This document shows, piece after piece, positions 15,130-24,081 of a stretch of DNA of 64,000 nt. Source of the DNA: ZC4RG17 sp036380875 (GTDB taxonomy: Bacteria > Actinomycetota > Acidimicrobiia > Spongiisociales > ZC4RG35); the NCBI GenBank assembly GCA_036380875.1, contig DASVDX010000041.1, positions 1 to 64,000 on the forward strand. Reading direction: 5' to 3'. Made by a program: the position numbers and the translations under genes. Below the pieces are notes generated by a model. That model saw nothing but the letters and a program-made list of their open reading frames with translations, searched no databases and was not told the origin of the DNA. Every line of letters begins with the position of its first letter. Within the stretch, counting starts at the first letter, position 1.

Positions 15130-18100
15130 GCACCTGGCTCCCTACAGCCCGCGGGCGCTGCGCGCCTGGCGCGGCGACCTTCCCGGGTATGTGACGAAGG
15201 AGGGAACGCTGGTCTTCGCCGACGTGTCGGGATTCACCCGTCTCACCGAGCGCCTGGCGAAGAGCGGCAAAGCAGGCGCGGAGACGATGGTCGGCATCAT
15301 CTCGAGAGTCTGGGAGGCCCTCCTCGCCGACGACGATGGCGGGGACGTTCTGAAGTTCGCCGGCGACGCCCTGGCCCTCTTCTACGACGGGCCTGACCAT
15401 GCCCAGCGCGCCTGCGCCCGGGCCTTGACCATGCAGCGCGCCTTGAAGAGTGTGGGACGGATCGAAACCGATTCGTTCGTAGTCAGGTTGCGAATGTCGA
15501 TCGGCGTCAACTCCGGCATCTTCCATTTCTTCGCCGTCGGTGACGACCATCTGGACCTGGTCGTTCCCGGCCCGGAGACGTCTCGCACCCTCGAGATGGA
15601 GTCGGTGGCCTCGGCCGACCAGGTCGTGATCAGCGCCTCCACCGCTGGGCTCCTTTCCGACGCTCGTCTCGATGGATCGGTCGGGGATGGCCGGATCCTC
15701 CGCGCCGTGCCCCCCGGACCGATGGTGCCGACTTCGGAGACGGTGGCGGTCGACCCGGCCCGTTTCATCCCGCCACCACTTCGCCCGCTACTCGGAACAC
15801 TCTCCCACGAGCATCGGTGGGCATCGGTCGGATTCGTCCATGTGGGAGGCCTCGATCGGCTGCTGGCCGATGAGGGGCCGGATGCGGTGTTCGATCGGCT
15901 CCAGGGCTTCACGACACGCGCAATGGAGGCGCTCACCCACCACGACGTGCTCCTCATGTCCTGTGACTTGGTGCGAGATGGAGTCGGCCTGATGCTCGCC
16001 GCCGGTGTCCCTCAGGCGCGTGGGGAGGAGGCGGCGGCGATGCTCGAGGCGGTCAGGTGCCTCGTCAGCGAGGAGGCGGAACTTCCAATCAGAGCAGGCG
16101 TGAACGCCGGCAACGTCTTCGTCGGAGACGTGGGTCCACCGCTCCGGCGCGCCTTCGTGGCGATGGGTGACACGACCAACCTCGCCGCCCGGGTGACGTC
16201 GAAAGCAGCGTGGGGCTCCGTCGTTGCCACGAGTGCGGTGCTCGAGCAGACGGCGGAGCGCTTTGCGGTCAGACCCTTGGAGCCCTTCCTCGTCAAAGGG
16301 AAGCGCCGACCGGTGGAAGCGGCCGTAGTCGAAGCTCGCCAGCCACAGGTGTCGGAGGTGCCGATCGACGGACCGTTCGTCGGTCGCACCGCCGAACTGG
16401 CGCGGCTCGAGGCCTGCTTGGCCGTCGCCGAGTCCGGACGCGGGCAAGTCGTCGAGATCGTGGGAGACGAAGGAACCGGGAAGTCCCGTCTCGTCGCCGA
16501 ACTCCGGCGGCGTCGAGGGGAAACGACATGGTTGCGCGTGGTGTGCGATCCGTTCGAGCGGACGTCGCCTTACGGCACGGCCCGCCGCTTCCTCCGCCTA
16601 CTGCTCGGCATCGACGAAGACGCCACTCCCGAGGAAGCCGGCCGACGGCTGACGACGATCGCTCGCGAGTCCCTGCCAGGGGTCCTCCTGTGGCTTCCTC
16701 TCATCGCCGACGCCGTCGATGCCGTGGTGGAAGACACGGCCGACGCCAAAGAAGTCGCAGTCCGGTACCGGAGGGAACGCACTCGCCAAGCGGCCGCCGA
16801 TCTGGTTCAAGCCGCCGCGCGCCGGCCCACAGTCATCGCCATCGAGGACACCTCCGTGATGGACGATGCCTCCGCTGAGCTCATCGCCGCACTCCTGACC
16901 CGGGTCGAGGATCTGCCGTGGCTGGTTGTCATCACCCGGACCGCGGACACCACCGGTCTCCACCGCGGCCGGGGCTACGACGCCACTCTGCTCCACCTCG
17001 ACCCGCTGTCGGCCGACGACGCGACCGAGCTGGCTCTCCGCCTGGCGGAGTCGACGCCGGTGCCCCGCCATCTCATACCCGAAATGGTTGAGAGAGCAGG
17101 AGGGAACCCGCTTTTCCTTCGCGAGCTGATCTCGGCGGCCGACACCGACATGCCGCAGACGATCGAGGGGATCGTGGCGGCTCGCATCGACGCGCTGGCC
17201 CCAGCCGATCGCCAGGCCCTCCGATTCCTGTCTGTCCTGGGCGAGAGGTTCGATGCCAAGCTCGTAGACGCCGCCCTCTCCGACCTCGGCGTCGAAGTCG
17301 ACGACCAGAGTCTGTGGCAGAGACTGGCCGCGTTCGTCCTGATCGAGGAGAGGCAGATCACCTTCACGAATCCCCTCCTGCGGCAGGTCGCCTACGAGGG
17401 GCTGACGTTCGATTGGCGCCGACGAATACATTCCCGGGTCGCGGACGCGCTCGCTGGGACCGCGATCGACAAACGCCCGATCCATCTGGTGAAGGCGGAG
17501 CGATGGGAGGAGGCGTGGCGCGAGGCGACGGCCGCCGCCGATCGAGCCCGATCGACAGGCGCCAACGCCGTGGCCGCCGAGTTGTACGACCTCGCTCTGG
17601 AGGCGGCGCGCCACTGCCAGCCCCCGAATGAGGACCTCTGGCGCGTGGCGGCCGAAGCATCCGCGTGCTGGGCCCGGGTCGGGATCCCGGAGCGAGCACT
17701 AGAAGACCTGGCAGTGGCCATCGCCAACGCTCCCACCGAAAACGACCGGCTCATCCTGGCGGCCCAGCGCGCCGAGACACACGCCGAGGCGGGTCGCTTC
17801 TCCCAGGCGCTGAGCCTCTATACCCGGGCGATGACCGAGGCCGAACGGCTCCCGGAGCCGCATCGCTCCCGACTACTCGGAATCCTCCACGCCGGCCAGG
17901 CATCGGTCCGTCAGAGCCAGGGCAAACTGGACGAAGCCGTCCACCACGCCCGAATCGCCCTCGAGTTCTCCGAAGCAGCCGGCGACGAGCCGACGCTCGC
18001 CCATGTCCATCACCTGCTCGACCGGTTGCATACCGCCCGGGGTGAACGGAAGGAGGCGCTGCGCCACCGCGACGCTGCCTTGCCGCTCTATGCCGCCCTC

Positions 18101-18691
18101 GGGGACCTGCCGGCTCAGGGCACCGTCCTGCACGACCTGGCCGCCGACGCCCACGCCAACGGGCGTCTAGAGGAAGCCGCGTGGCTGTTCGATCGCGCCG
18201 TCGACGCCCGCACCCGGGCTGGCGACGTAGTCCGGGCCGCGGCGAGCATCAACGCCCTGGGTGAAGTGCAGTTGGCGATGAGGCGAGTAGATGAGGCCGA
18301 GTCGCGTTTCAGTGAGGCCCTGCGGACGTGGCGCGGGGCGCGTTCACCGGAGGGGATCGCCGTGGCGTCCGCCAACCTGGCGAACGTGTACCTGGCGCGT
18401 GACGACCCCGCATCGGCCCTCGGGCGCCTCGAAGAAGCCGAAAGGCGAGCAGTGGAGATCGGTGCCGATCACCTCCTGCCCGTGATCCTGGTCCGTCAGG
18501 CCCAAGCCTTCATCCGGCTCCAGCGATGGGTCGAGGCTTGGGATGCAGCAACACGAGCCCTGACTCATCCCTCCGACGTCGAACTCTTGGCCACCGCCCA
18601 CGAGCTGCGAGCGACGGCTCTGGCGGCGACCGGAAGCGAGGAGCGAGCCCAACGCGAACTCAGCGAGAGCCGAAGCCTCCTCGGGGCGTAG
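15110..18691 (+). CDS. Soluble-adenylyl-cyclase-like protein: tandem class III cyclase, NTPase, TPR
   Basis: A 1193-residue protein laid out like animal soluble adenylyl cyclase. Cyclase domain C1 spans about residues 25-215, with metal aspartates D38 (VFADVSGFT) and D86 in KFAGDALA, K82 ahead of it. Domain C2 spans about 225-420; it lacks the first aspartate (GFVHVGGLD) but keeps the transition-state pair N357/R361 (TNLAARV), which C1 lacks. One composite active site can thus form. An NTPase follows, with Walker A GDEGTGKS (452-459) and Walker B VIAIED (575-580). TPR-like helical repeats fill about 830-1190. No membrane segment is seen. It overlaps the MBL gene by 20 bases; ATG 15122 is a possible alternative start. 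Confidence 0.93.
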   Translation: MSPTMSEHLAPYSPRALRAWRGDLPGYVTKEGTLVFADVSGFTRLTERLAKSGKAGAETMVGIISRVWEALLADDDGGDVLKFAGDALALFYDGPDHAQRACARALTMQRALKSVGRIETDSFVVRLRMSIGVNSGIFHFFAVGDDHLDLVVPGPETSRTLEMESVASADQVVISASTAGLLSDARLDGSVGDGRILRAVPPGPMVPTSETVAVDPARFIPPPLRPLLGTLSHEHRWASVGFVHVGGLDRLLADEGPDAVFDRLQGFTTRAMEALTHHDVLLMSCDLVRDGVGLMLAAGVPQARGEEAAAMLEAVRCLVSEEAELPIRAGVNAGNVFVGDVGPPLRRAFVAMGDTTNLAARVTSKAAWGSVVATSAVLEQTAERFAVRPLEPFLVKGKRRPVEAAVVEARQPQVSEVPIDGPFVGRTAELARLEACLAVAESGRGQVVEIVGDEGTGKSRLVAELRRRRGETTWLRVVCDPFERTSPYGTARRFLRLLLGIDEDATPEEAGRRLTTIARESLPGVLLWLPLIADAVDAVVEDTADAKEVAVRYRRERTRQAAADLVQAAARRPTVIAIEDTSVMDDASAELIAALLTRVEDLPWLVVITRTADTTGLHRGRGYDATLLHLDPLSADDATELALRLAESTPVPRHLIPEMVERAGGNPLFLRELISAADTDMPQTIEGIVAARIDALAPADRQALRFLSVLGERFDAKLVDAALSDLGVEVDDQSLWQRLAAFVLIEERQITFTNPLLRQVAYEGLTFDWRRRIHSRVADALAGTAIDKRPIHLVKAERWEEAWREATAAADRARSTGANAVAAELYDLALEAARHCQPPNEDLWRVAAEASACWARVGIPERALEDLAVAIANAPTENDRLILAAQRAETHAEAGRFSQALSLYTRAMTEAERLPEPHRSRLLGILHAGQASVRQSQGKLDEAVHHARIALEFSEAAGDEPTLAHVHHLLDRLHTARGERKEALRHRDAALPLYAALGDLPAQGTVLHDLAADAHANGRLEEAAWLFDRAVDARTRAGDVVRAAASINALGEVQLAMRRVDEAESRFSEALRTWRGARSPEGIAVASANLANVYLARDDPASALGRLEEAERRAVEIGADHLLPVILVRQAQAFIRLQRWVEAWDAATRALTHPSDVELLATAHELRATALAATGSEERAQRELSESRSLLGA

Positions 18692-18700
18692 TCGGCTGCT

Positions 18701-19936
18701 TCAGTCCATCGCCGCGTGGGCGGGCTCACGCGGCTCGCCACCAGGATTCGTCCAGAGCGAGATGCAGGCGGGTTGCATCGTCGCTACGGCCGTGCGGAGG
18801 AGTCCGAGCTGCACCTGGCCGAGGTCGCGCTGCGACCTCACTTCCCCGGTGAAGTCGGCGACGACTCGCGCCCGGTCGAAGCGGGAGCGATTGAAGCGGC
18901 GATCGACCTGCTGCTGCACCTTGCGGCGCAACGGGTTGAAGAGAGCTGCCACCGCCAAGGTCGAAGCCGCTACCGACAGATCCGACTGATCCGGCAGGAG
19001 CTGACGGGTGGCGACGACGAGACCGGCATAGGTCGCCACGAGGATCACGGTGAGGACTCCGTAGCTGACCGTGCGGGAAACGATGCGATCGATGTCGTAG
19101 AGCCGGTAGCGGAGGATGGCAAAACCCACCGACATCGGGACGAATGCCAGGAAGAGGCCGAACGGGTCCAGCCAGTCCGGTGTGAAACGCGCAATCTGCT
19201 CATCGAGCCCAAAGGCGGTGCCGAGGACGATGTCGACGATGAGCAGATAGGCGAGGAACAGGCCAACAGACAGGGCTATCCACTTGAGTTGGGCCCGCTC
19301 GACTCCACTGGCCGCCCGGAAACGCGACACCACGGAAGCTCCCGCTCCGATCACACACACGGCGAGCACGGCGAGCAGCACACCTCCAAAGGTGCTCTCC
19401 TCGAAGTTCTCGACAGCCTGGAGGCCGATCGGGTTGGCCACAGTCTCGACGCAGTCTCCGCCCTCGGTGTAGGAGAAGCACACGTCACGCTGGAACAAGT
19501 TGAGGAGGGTGGAGACGGCCAGGGCTACTCCGAAGGTCCATGCCAGCCATCGCCAGCGGGGGGACGGGAGCCGGCCGGTCGGGAACAAGAGCGGAACCAC
19601 GACCACCATCACCGCGAGCAGGGTCGGCCAATGGAAGACCACATTGGAGAGTGCGTAGACGATGTGGCTCCCTCCCGAGCGGATCAGGTACTCACCGACC
19701 GACGCCATGGCGTTCTGGGCCATGGCGTACAGAGCGATGCCGATGAAGAGCCAACCGATCACGTGCCCCGCCCGGACGGCGATGGCCACGCCGACACCCA
19801 GGAATGCGGTGAAGGCGATGCCCAGCGTGAGTGTCTCGGCCAGGCTGAAGGTGCCGACGGCGAGATCGGCCCAAGTCGAGACGGCAGCCGCGCCCACGTA
19901 CACCAGCGCCATCACCCAGGGCAGCCATCGATTCAT
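18701..19936 (-). CDS. Multi-pass membrane sensor lacking a kinase domain (DRRFNR family)
   Basis: A 411-residue protein with eight or more membrane helices over residues 1-330. A signature block follows, RYRLYDIDRIVSRTVSYGVL, then LFNPLRRKVQQQVDRRFNRS, RFDRARVVADFTGEV and an end at MQPACISLW. In larger actinobacterial and chloroflexotal proteins this block precedes a histidine-kinase core; here the chain stops where the kinase would begin. It begins with ATGA overlapping the stop of its paralogue at 19933, so the two are co-translated. It converges with the cyclase gene (9-bp gap). Its signal partner is unknown; membrane-located. Confidence 0.8.
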   Translation of the reverse strand: MNRWLPWVMALVYVGAAAVSTWADLAVGTFSLAETLTLGIAFTAFLGVGVAIAVRAGHVIGWLFIGIALYAMAQNAMASVGEYLIRSGGSHIVYALSNVVFHWPTLLAVMVVVVPLLFPTGRLPSPRWRWLAWTFGVALAVSTLLNLFQRDVCFSYTEGGDCVETVANPIGLQAVENFEESTFGGVLLAVLAVCVIGAGASVVSRFRAASGVERAQLKWIALSVGLFLAYLLIVDIVLGTAFGLDEQIARFTPDWLDPFGLFLAFVPMSVGFAILRYRLYDIDRIVSRTVSYGVLTVILVATYAGLVVATRQLLPDQSDLSVAASTLAVAALFNPLRRKVQQQVDRRFNRSRFDRARVVADFTGEVRSQRDLGQVQLGLLRTAVATMQPACISLWTNPGGEPREPAHAAMD

Positions 19937-21153
19937 CGGTGCCCACCCAGCCACACCGAGAGATGAGCAGGCTCCATCACCGACGCCGCGACGCGCTGGA
20001 GCTCAGTGGTGAGATCGGTGGCGTCGGCGGCGATGCGCACGCGCTCGGAGAACTGCTCCACGGTGCGTACGGCGTCGTAGCGGGCCCGATTGAAGCGACG
20101 GTCCACCGCCGACTGGACACGGCGGCGAATCGGGTTGAAGGCGGCGGCCGCCGCCAGTGTGGAGGCAGCCACCGCCAGGTCGCTCGAAGCGGGAACGACC
20201 CTCTGGAGAAGGAAGACACCCATCACGTAGACACCGACGAGAAGGGCTGTCACGACGGCGTAGGACACCGTGCGCGAGACGATGCGGTCGATGTCGTACA
20301 ACCTGTGCCTCAGGATCGCCACCGCTACCGCCACCGGCAGGAACGCCATGACGAGCCCTTCTTTGAGCGCTTCGCCGACGCCCTCCAACTCCCAGAAGAA
20401 GTCCACGATGAGGCTGACGACGAAAACCACGGCCGCGAAGAGGAACCACTTCAGCTGGGCCCTCTCGGTGGGCCCGGCCGACCGGTAACGGGCGACGAGA
20501 GACACGGCGGCCGGCACCGTCGACCCGAGGACGAGGACGGTGCCGACGGCGACCACCGTCTCGACCGCTCCACCCAAAACGCCGGTCGCCTGGATCGGGT
20601 TTCTCACCGGGGAGACGCCTTCAGTCGGCGAGAACACGCCGAATCCGATGGTCGTCGCCGCCGTGAGCAAGATCCCCCGCAGCAGTACGTTCCATCGACC
20701 GGAGGGCGGGTGACCGGTCGGATAGAGCAGGAGTACCAACGGCAGCGAGAAGTAGGCCGTGGCCCATCCGACCCCGGAGAGGATCCCGGCCACTCCCACG
20801 AGCGGCACCCCGGGACGGTGGAGCGACAAGAAGACGTACTCGGACATGTAGAGCTGCAGCGCCAGCCCCAGCCCCATCACGAGCCACACCCAGCCGTAAG
20901 GGTTGTCGCGCCGACGCGACGAGATCAGCGCCCCGATGACAGGCGCGGGGATCGACAGAACCGCCCACACGAGACGCGCGTCCCACGGCTCCTCGTCTGG
21001 GACGACCACCTGACGGTTGACGACGGCGAGCGCCGCCGTGGCGACGAGGAGGACGACGGCCAGGCCAGCCAGAGCCCAGGCATAGGAGCCGAGATGCCTC
21101 AGCCAAGGTCGAACCGCATCCCCCTTCACGTCGCGGGCAATCGGCCTCTCCAT
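19933..21153 (-). CDS. Multi-pass membrane sensor lacking a kinase domain (paralogue)
   Basis: About 406 residues, with the same plan as the next gene: eight or so helices, then HRLYDIDRIVSRTVSYAVVT, a final membrane hairpin, FNPIRRRVQSAVDRRFNRAR, YDAVRTVEQFSERVR and an end at MEPAHLSVWLGG. It diverges enough in its helices to sense something different. ATG 21153 is preferred; TTG 21171 is in frame. It is divergent from the SARP regulator across a 62-base gap that holds a copy of the 19-bp motif. The two sensors probably work as a pair or hetero-complex. Confidence 0.8.
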   Translation of the reverse strand: MERPIARDVKGDAVRPWLRHLGSYAWALAGLAVVLLVATAALAVVNRQVVVPDEEPWDARLVWAVLSIPAPVIGALISSRRRDNPYGWVWLVMGLGLALQLYMSEYVFLSLHRPGVPLVGVAGILSGVGWATAYFSLPLVLLLYPTGHPPSGRWNVLLRGILLTAATTIGFGVFSPTEGVSPVRNPIQATGVLGGAVETVVAVGTVLVLGSTVPAAVSLVARYRSAGPTERAQLKWFLFAAVVFVVSLIVDFFWELEGVGEALKEGLVMAFLPVAVAVAILRHRLYDIDRIVSRTVSYAVVTALLVGVYVMGVFLLQRVVPASSDLAVAASTLAAAAAFNPIRRRVQSAVDRRFNRARYDAVRTVEQFSERVRIAADATDLTTELQRVAASVMEPAHLSVWLGGHR

Positions 21154-21177
21154 CGGAGACTTTCTATCCAAAAGGGC

Positions 21178-21196
21178 GTTCCGACACCGTTACGGC
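21178..21196 (-). promoter_or_regulatory. Copy 4 of the shared 19-bp motif
   Basis: Minus strand GCCGTAACGGTGTCGGAAC; 15 of its last 16 bases agree with copy 2. It lies between the divergent sensor operon (24 bases before ATG 21153) and the SARP gene (19 bases before GTG 21216), so it could act on either. Confidence 0.5.
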
Positions 21197-21215
21197 TCGA
21201 GCCGACGACTGTATC

Positions 21216-24017
21216 GTGAAACGCGGGGTGACGACCGATGGATTGGCGATCAGGGTTCTCGGTGATGTCGACATACGTGTCGGCGGCCGACCCATCGAGG
21301 TAGACACCAGAAAAGCGCTGGCGCTACTCACCTATCTCGCCGTGAGCGGCACCTCCGCTTCCCGGGACACGCTGACAGCCCTGCTGTGGAGCGACCTCGA
21401 CAGCAACCGGGGACGCGGGGCATTGCGCCGAACCCTCTCCGTTCTCAGGAAGGCGCTGGGCAATCGGTGGCTCGCTGTGGATTCCGACAGAGTGCGCCTC
21501 GAAACGGACGCGGTGTACCTCGATTTGGAAGACGCCCGCCGCCTGGAGGAAACGGTCGAGGCCCATCACGAGCAGTCATCCGAGCTATGCCTCGAGTGCC
21601 TTCGATGCCTCGAGCGAGCCGCTTCCCTGTACCGGGGGGAGTTCATGGCCGGCTTCTACGTGCGAGACGCGCCCGAGTTCGAGAGCTGGCAATTGCACGA
21701 GGCCGACAGAGTCCGACGGCGCCACACCTCGGTGTTGGCCAGGCTGGCAGACGCGGTCGCGGCGCGGGGTGACTTCGCACGGTCCGTCGACATCGCCCGT
21801 CAACGAGTGGCGGTGACGCCCCTGGATGAGGCCGCCCACCGTCAACTGATGACCGCTCTGGTATGGGCCGGAGACCGGGCCGCGGCGCTGCGTCAGTACA
21901 AGGATCTCGTCCGGGTCCTCGACGAAGAGCTGGGGGTGCCGCCCCTGCCAGAAACGTCGGCCTTGGAAGAACGGATCCTCCTCGACGACATCCCCGAGCC
22001 ACCGTTCGTCGCTTCTTCCCCCTCATCTGGTCGCCAGACTGAACCGCCGCCACCCAGCGACCTGGTCGGACGGGAGAAGGAGATAGCGACCCTCAAACGA
22101 CTCGCCGAAGGCGAGGGTGGGCGCGTGGCGGTGATCGTGGGGCCGCCAGGAATAGGCAAGAGCCGGCTGGCCCGGGAGATCGCCGAATGGGCCCGAGCCC
22201 GATCGCTCATAGTCGCCGAGTCCAGGGCATATGAAGGAGAAGAACGATTGGGCCTCGTCGTGATCGGTGAGGCGCTGCGGGCAGCTTTGGACGAATGGGA
22301 CTCGCCACCCCCACTCGATCCCGTGGCGGCGGCCGAGGCCTCTCGTCTGGTACCGGGACTGGAGGGAGCCGGAGGCCAGCCACCCCCTCCCGACCCTGGC
22401 GGCCAGACCAGATTCGTCGACGGGGTGTGCCGCGCCCTGTCCACGCTGCTCGGCGAGAACGGCCTGCTCATTCTCGACGACCTCCAGTGGGCCGACGAAG
22501 CATCGAACGACCTCATCGCCTATTTGATTCGCCGTGGGGACAGGTTCCCCTTCTTCAGGCTTCTCATATGGAGGACCCCGCCCAGCGGCCGGCATCCGTT
22601 GACCGCTCTCGTCGAGCAACAGGTTGCCAGCGGCCGCGGTGCCATGATCGAGCTCGGACCTCTTCCGCCGGAGGATGCGGAGCGGCTGGCGCGGTCGAGT
22701 CGTCCCGACCTCCCCGCTGATGTTGCCGCCCAGGTAGTCGAAGAGGGTGAAGGCAATCCCTTCCTGACTCTCCACTTGCTGCAGACGATCGACCCCGACA
22801 CCGGCCTGCTCCCGGCCACCCGGCAGAGCGAAACGGCCGAGATCAGGCTCCGGGGAGTCAGCGACCTGGGCCGGCAGATCCTCGCCGCCGCCTCGATCAT
22901 CGGCCGCGCATTCGACCCCTTCGACGTGCGCGCCGCCAGCGGACGAAGCGATGAGGAAACCGCCCTGGGCCTCGAAGAGTTGGTCGCGGCCGGCATCGTG
23001 ACGGAACGCGGCGACGGCATGTTCGACTTCAGCCACGACATCGTTCGCCAGCACGTGCGGGACTCCCTGACCGCAGTGCGGCGGCGGCTCCTCCACGACA
23101 GATTGGCCGACCACCTGCTGCGCCTCCACGGCTCCAACGACGCTCACGCCGGGCGTGTGGCCCATCACCTGGAGGAGGCCGGTCGACTCGAGGAAGCGGC
23201 GCGCTTCCATGCTCGCGCTGGTGACCACGCCCGCTCCGTCTACGCCCACCAGGAAGCGCTCGCCCACTACGAGGCGGCCCTTGCCCTGGGCTACCCCGAC
23301 GTGGTCACGGTGCAGATGGCGATCGGCGACCTGCAGACATTGATCGGGGACTACACCGCGGCGTTGGACTCGTACCGCACCGCCGCCGCTCGTGCCGACG
23401 GTGAGGACCTGGCTCTATTGGAGCATCGCCTGGGCGTCGTGAACGCCCGCCTAGGTCGCTGGGACATGGCCATCCACCACTACCGCACCGCGGCAGAAGG
23501 GCTCACCGACTTCGACGACCTGCTGGCGACATACGTCGATTGGGCCAGAGCAGCCCGCGGCTCCGGCGACGACGCCGGCGCCCGCCAGGCCGTGGCGGAG
23601 GCCGCCAAGCTCGCCGAAGCCTCCGGAGGCCAGCCACCGATAGTGGCGATCATGGAGGGCCTACTCAGTGAAGATCCCGATGCGGGAGAGGCCCGCGCCC
23701 TGGAAGGCCTGGAACTGGCCCGAGCGGCCGGCGACCCTATGGCTCAGCTCGCCGGCCTCACGACTCTGGCGCAGCTCGCCCGCCGGCGGGGTGATCATCC
23801 GACGGCGCTGGAACGCATCGACGCCGCCCTCCGACTCGTCAGCCAGATCGGCGACAGGCATCGGGAGGCGGCCCTCCACGATCTCGCCGCCGACCTGCAC
23901 CACGAGATGGGGGACGAGGACAAGGCCATGGAGCAGCTGCGGCAGGCGGCAGCATTGTTCGCCGAGGTCGGGACGGGGGACCTGGAGCCGGCGATCTGGA
24001 AGATCACCCCCTGGTGA
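21216..24017 (+). CDS. SARP-type regulator with AAA/STAND ATPase and TPR-like tail
   Basis: A 933-residue AfsR-like protein. Residues about 10-95 resemble the OmpR-type DNA-binding domain (RVLGDVDIRVGGRPIEVDTR, then RGALRRTLSVLRKALG). Residues 100-255 are the bacterial transcriptional activator (BTAD) helical domain (ALRQYKDLVRVLDEELGVPP). From about 285 comes an ATPase with Walker A GPPGIGKS (309-316) and Walker B ILDDLQWADE (near 418). The remainder is helical and TPR-like. Such proteins activate nearby operons after ATP or protein binding. It starts at GTG 21216, divergent from the sensor pair, and shares its helical-repeat plus NTPase plan with the cyclase at 15110. Confidence 0.92.
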   Translation: MKRGVTTDGLAIRVLGDVDIRVGGRPIEVDTRKALALLTYLAVSGTSASRDTLTALLWSDLDSNRGRGALRRTLSVLRKALGNRWLAVDSDRVRLETDAVYLDLEDARRLEETVEAHHEQSSELCLECLRCLERAASLYRGEFMAGFYVRDAPEFESWQLHEADRVRRRHTSVLARLADAVAARGDFARSVDIARQRVAVTPLDEAAHRQLMTALVWAGDRAAALRQYKDLVRVLDEELGVPPLPETSALEERILLDDIPEPPFVASSPSSGRQTEPPPPSDLVGREKEIATLKRLAEGEGGRVAVIVGPPGIGKSRLAREIAEWARARSLIVAESRAYEGEERLGLVVIGEALRAALDEWDSPPPLDPVAAAEASRLVPGLEGAGGQPPPPDPGGQTRFVDGVCRALSTLLGENGLLILDDLQWADEASNDLIAYLIRRGDRFPFFRLLIWRTPPSGRHPLTALVEQQVASGRGAMIELGPLPPEDAERLARSSRPDLPADVAAQVVEEGEGNPFLTLHLLQTIDPDTGLLPATRQSETAEIRLRGVSDLGRQILAAASIIGRAFDPFDVRAASGRSDEETALGLEELVAAGIVTERGDGMFDFSHDIVRQHVRDSLTAVRRRLLHDRLADHLLRLHGSNDAHAGRVAHHLEEAGRLEEAARFHARAGDHARSVYAHQEALAHYEAALALGYPDVVTVQMAIGDLQTLIGDYTAALDSYRTAAARADGEDLALLEHRLGVVNARLGRWDMAIHHYRTAAEGLTDFDDLLATYVDWARAARGSGDDAGARQAVAEAAKLAEASGGQPPIVAIMEGLLSEDPDAGEARALEGLELARAAGDPMAQLAGLTTLAQLARRRGDHPTALERIDAALRLVSQIGDRHREAALHDLAADLHHEMGDEDKAMEQLRQAAALFAEVGTGDLEPAIWKITPW

Positions 24018-24081
24018 GAAGCCTGAGGTCCAGGAAGATCACTGAAGGTATGGGGGAGTCTGCCGATGAATAGACGTGGGA

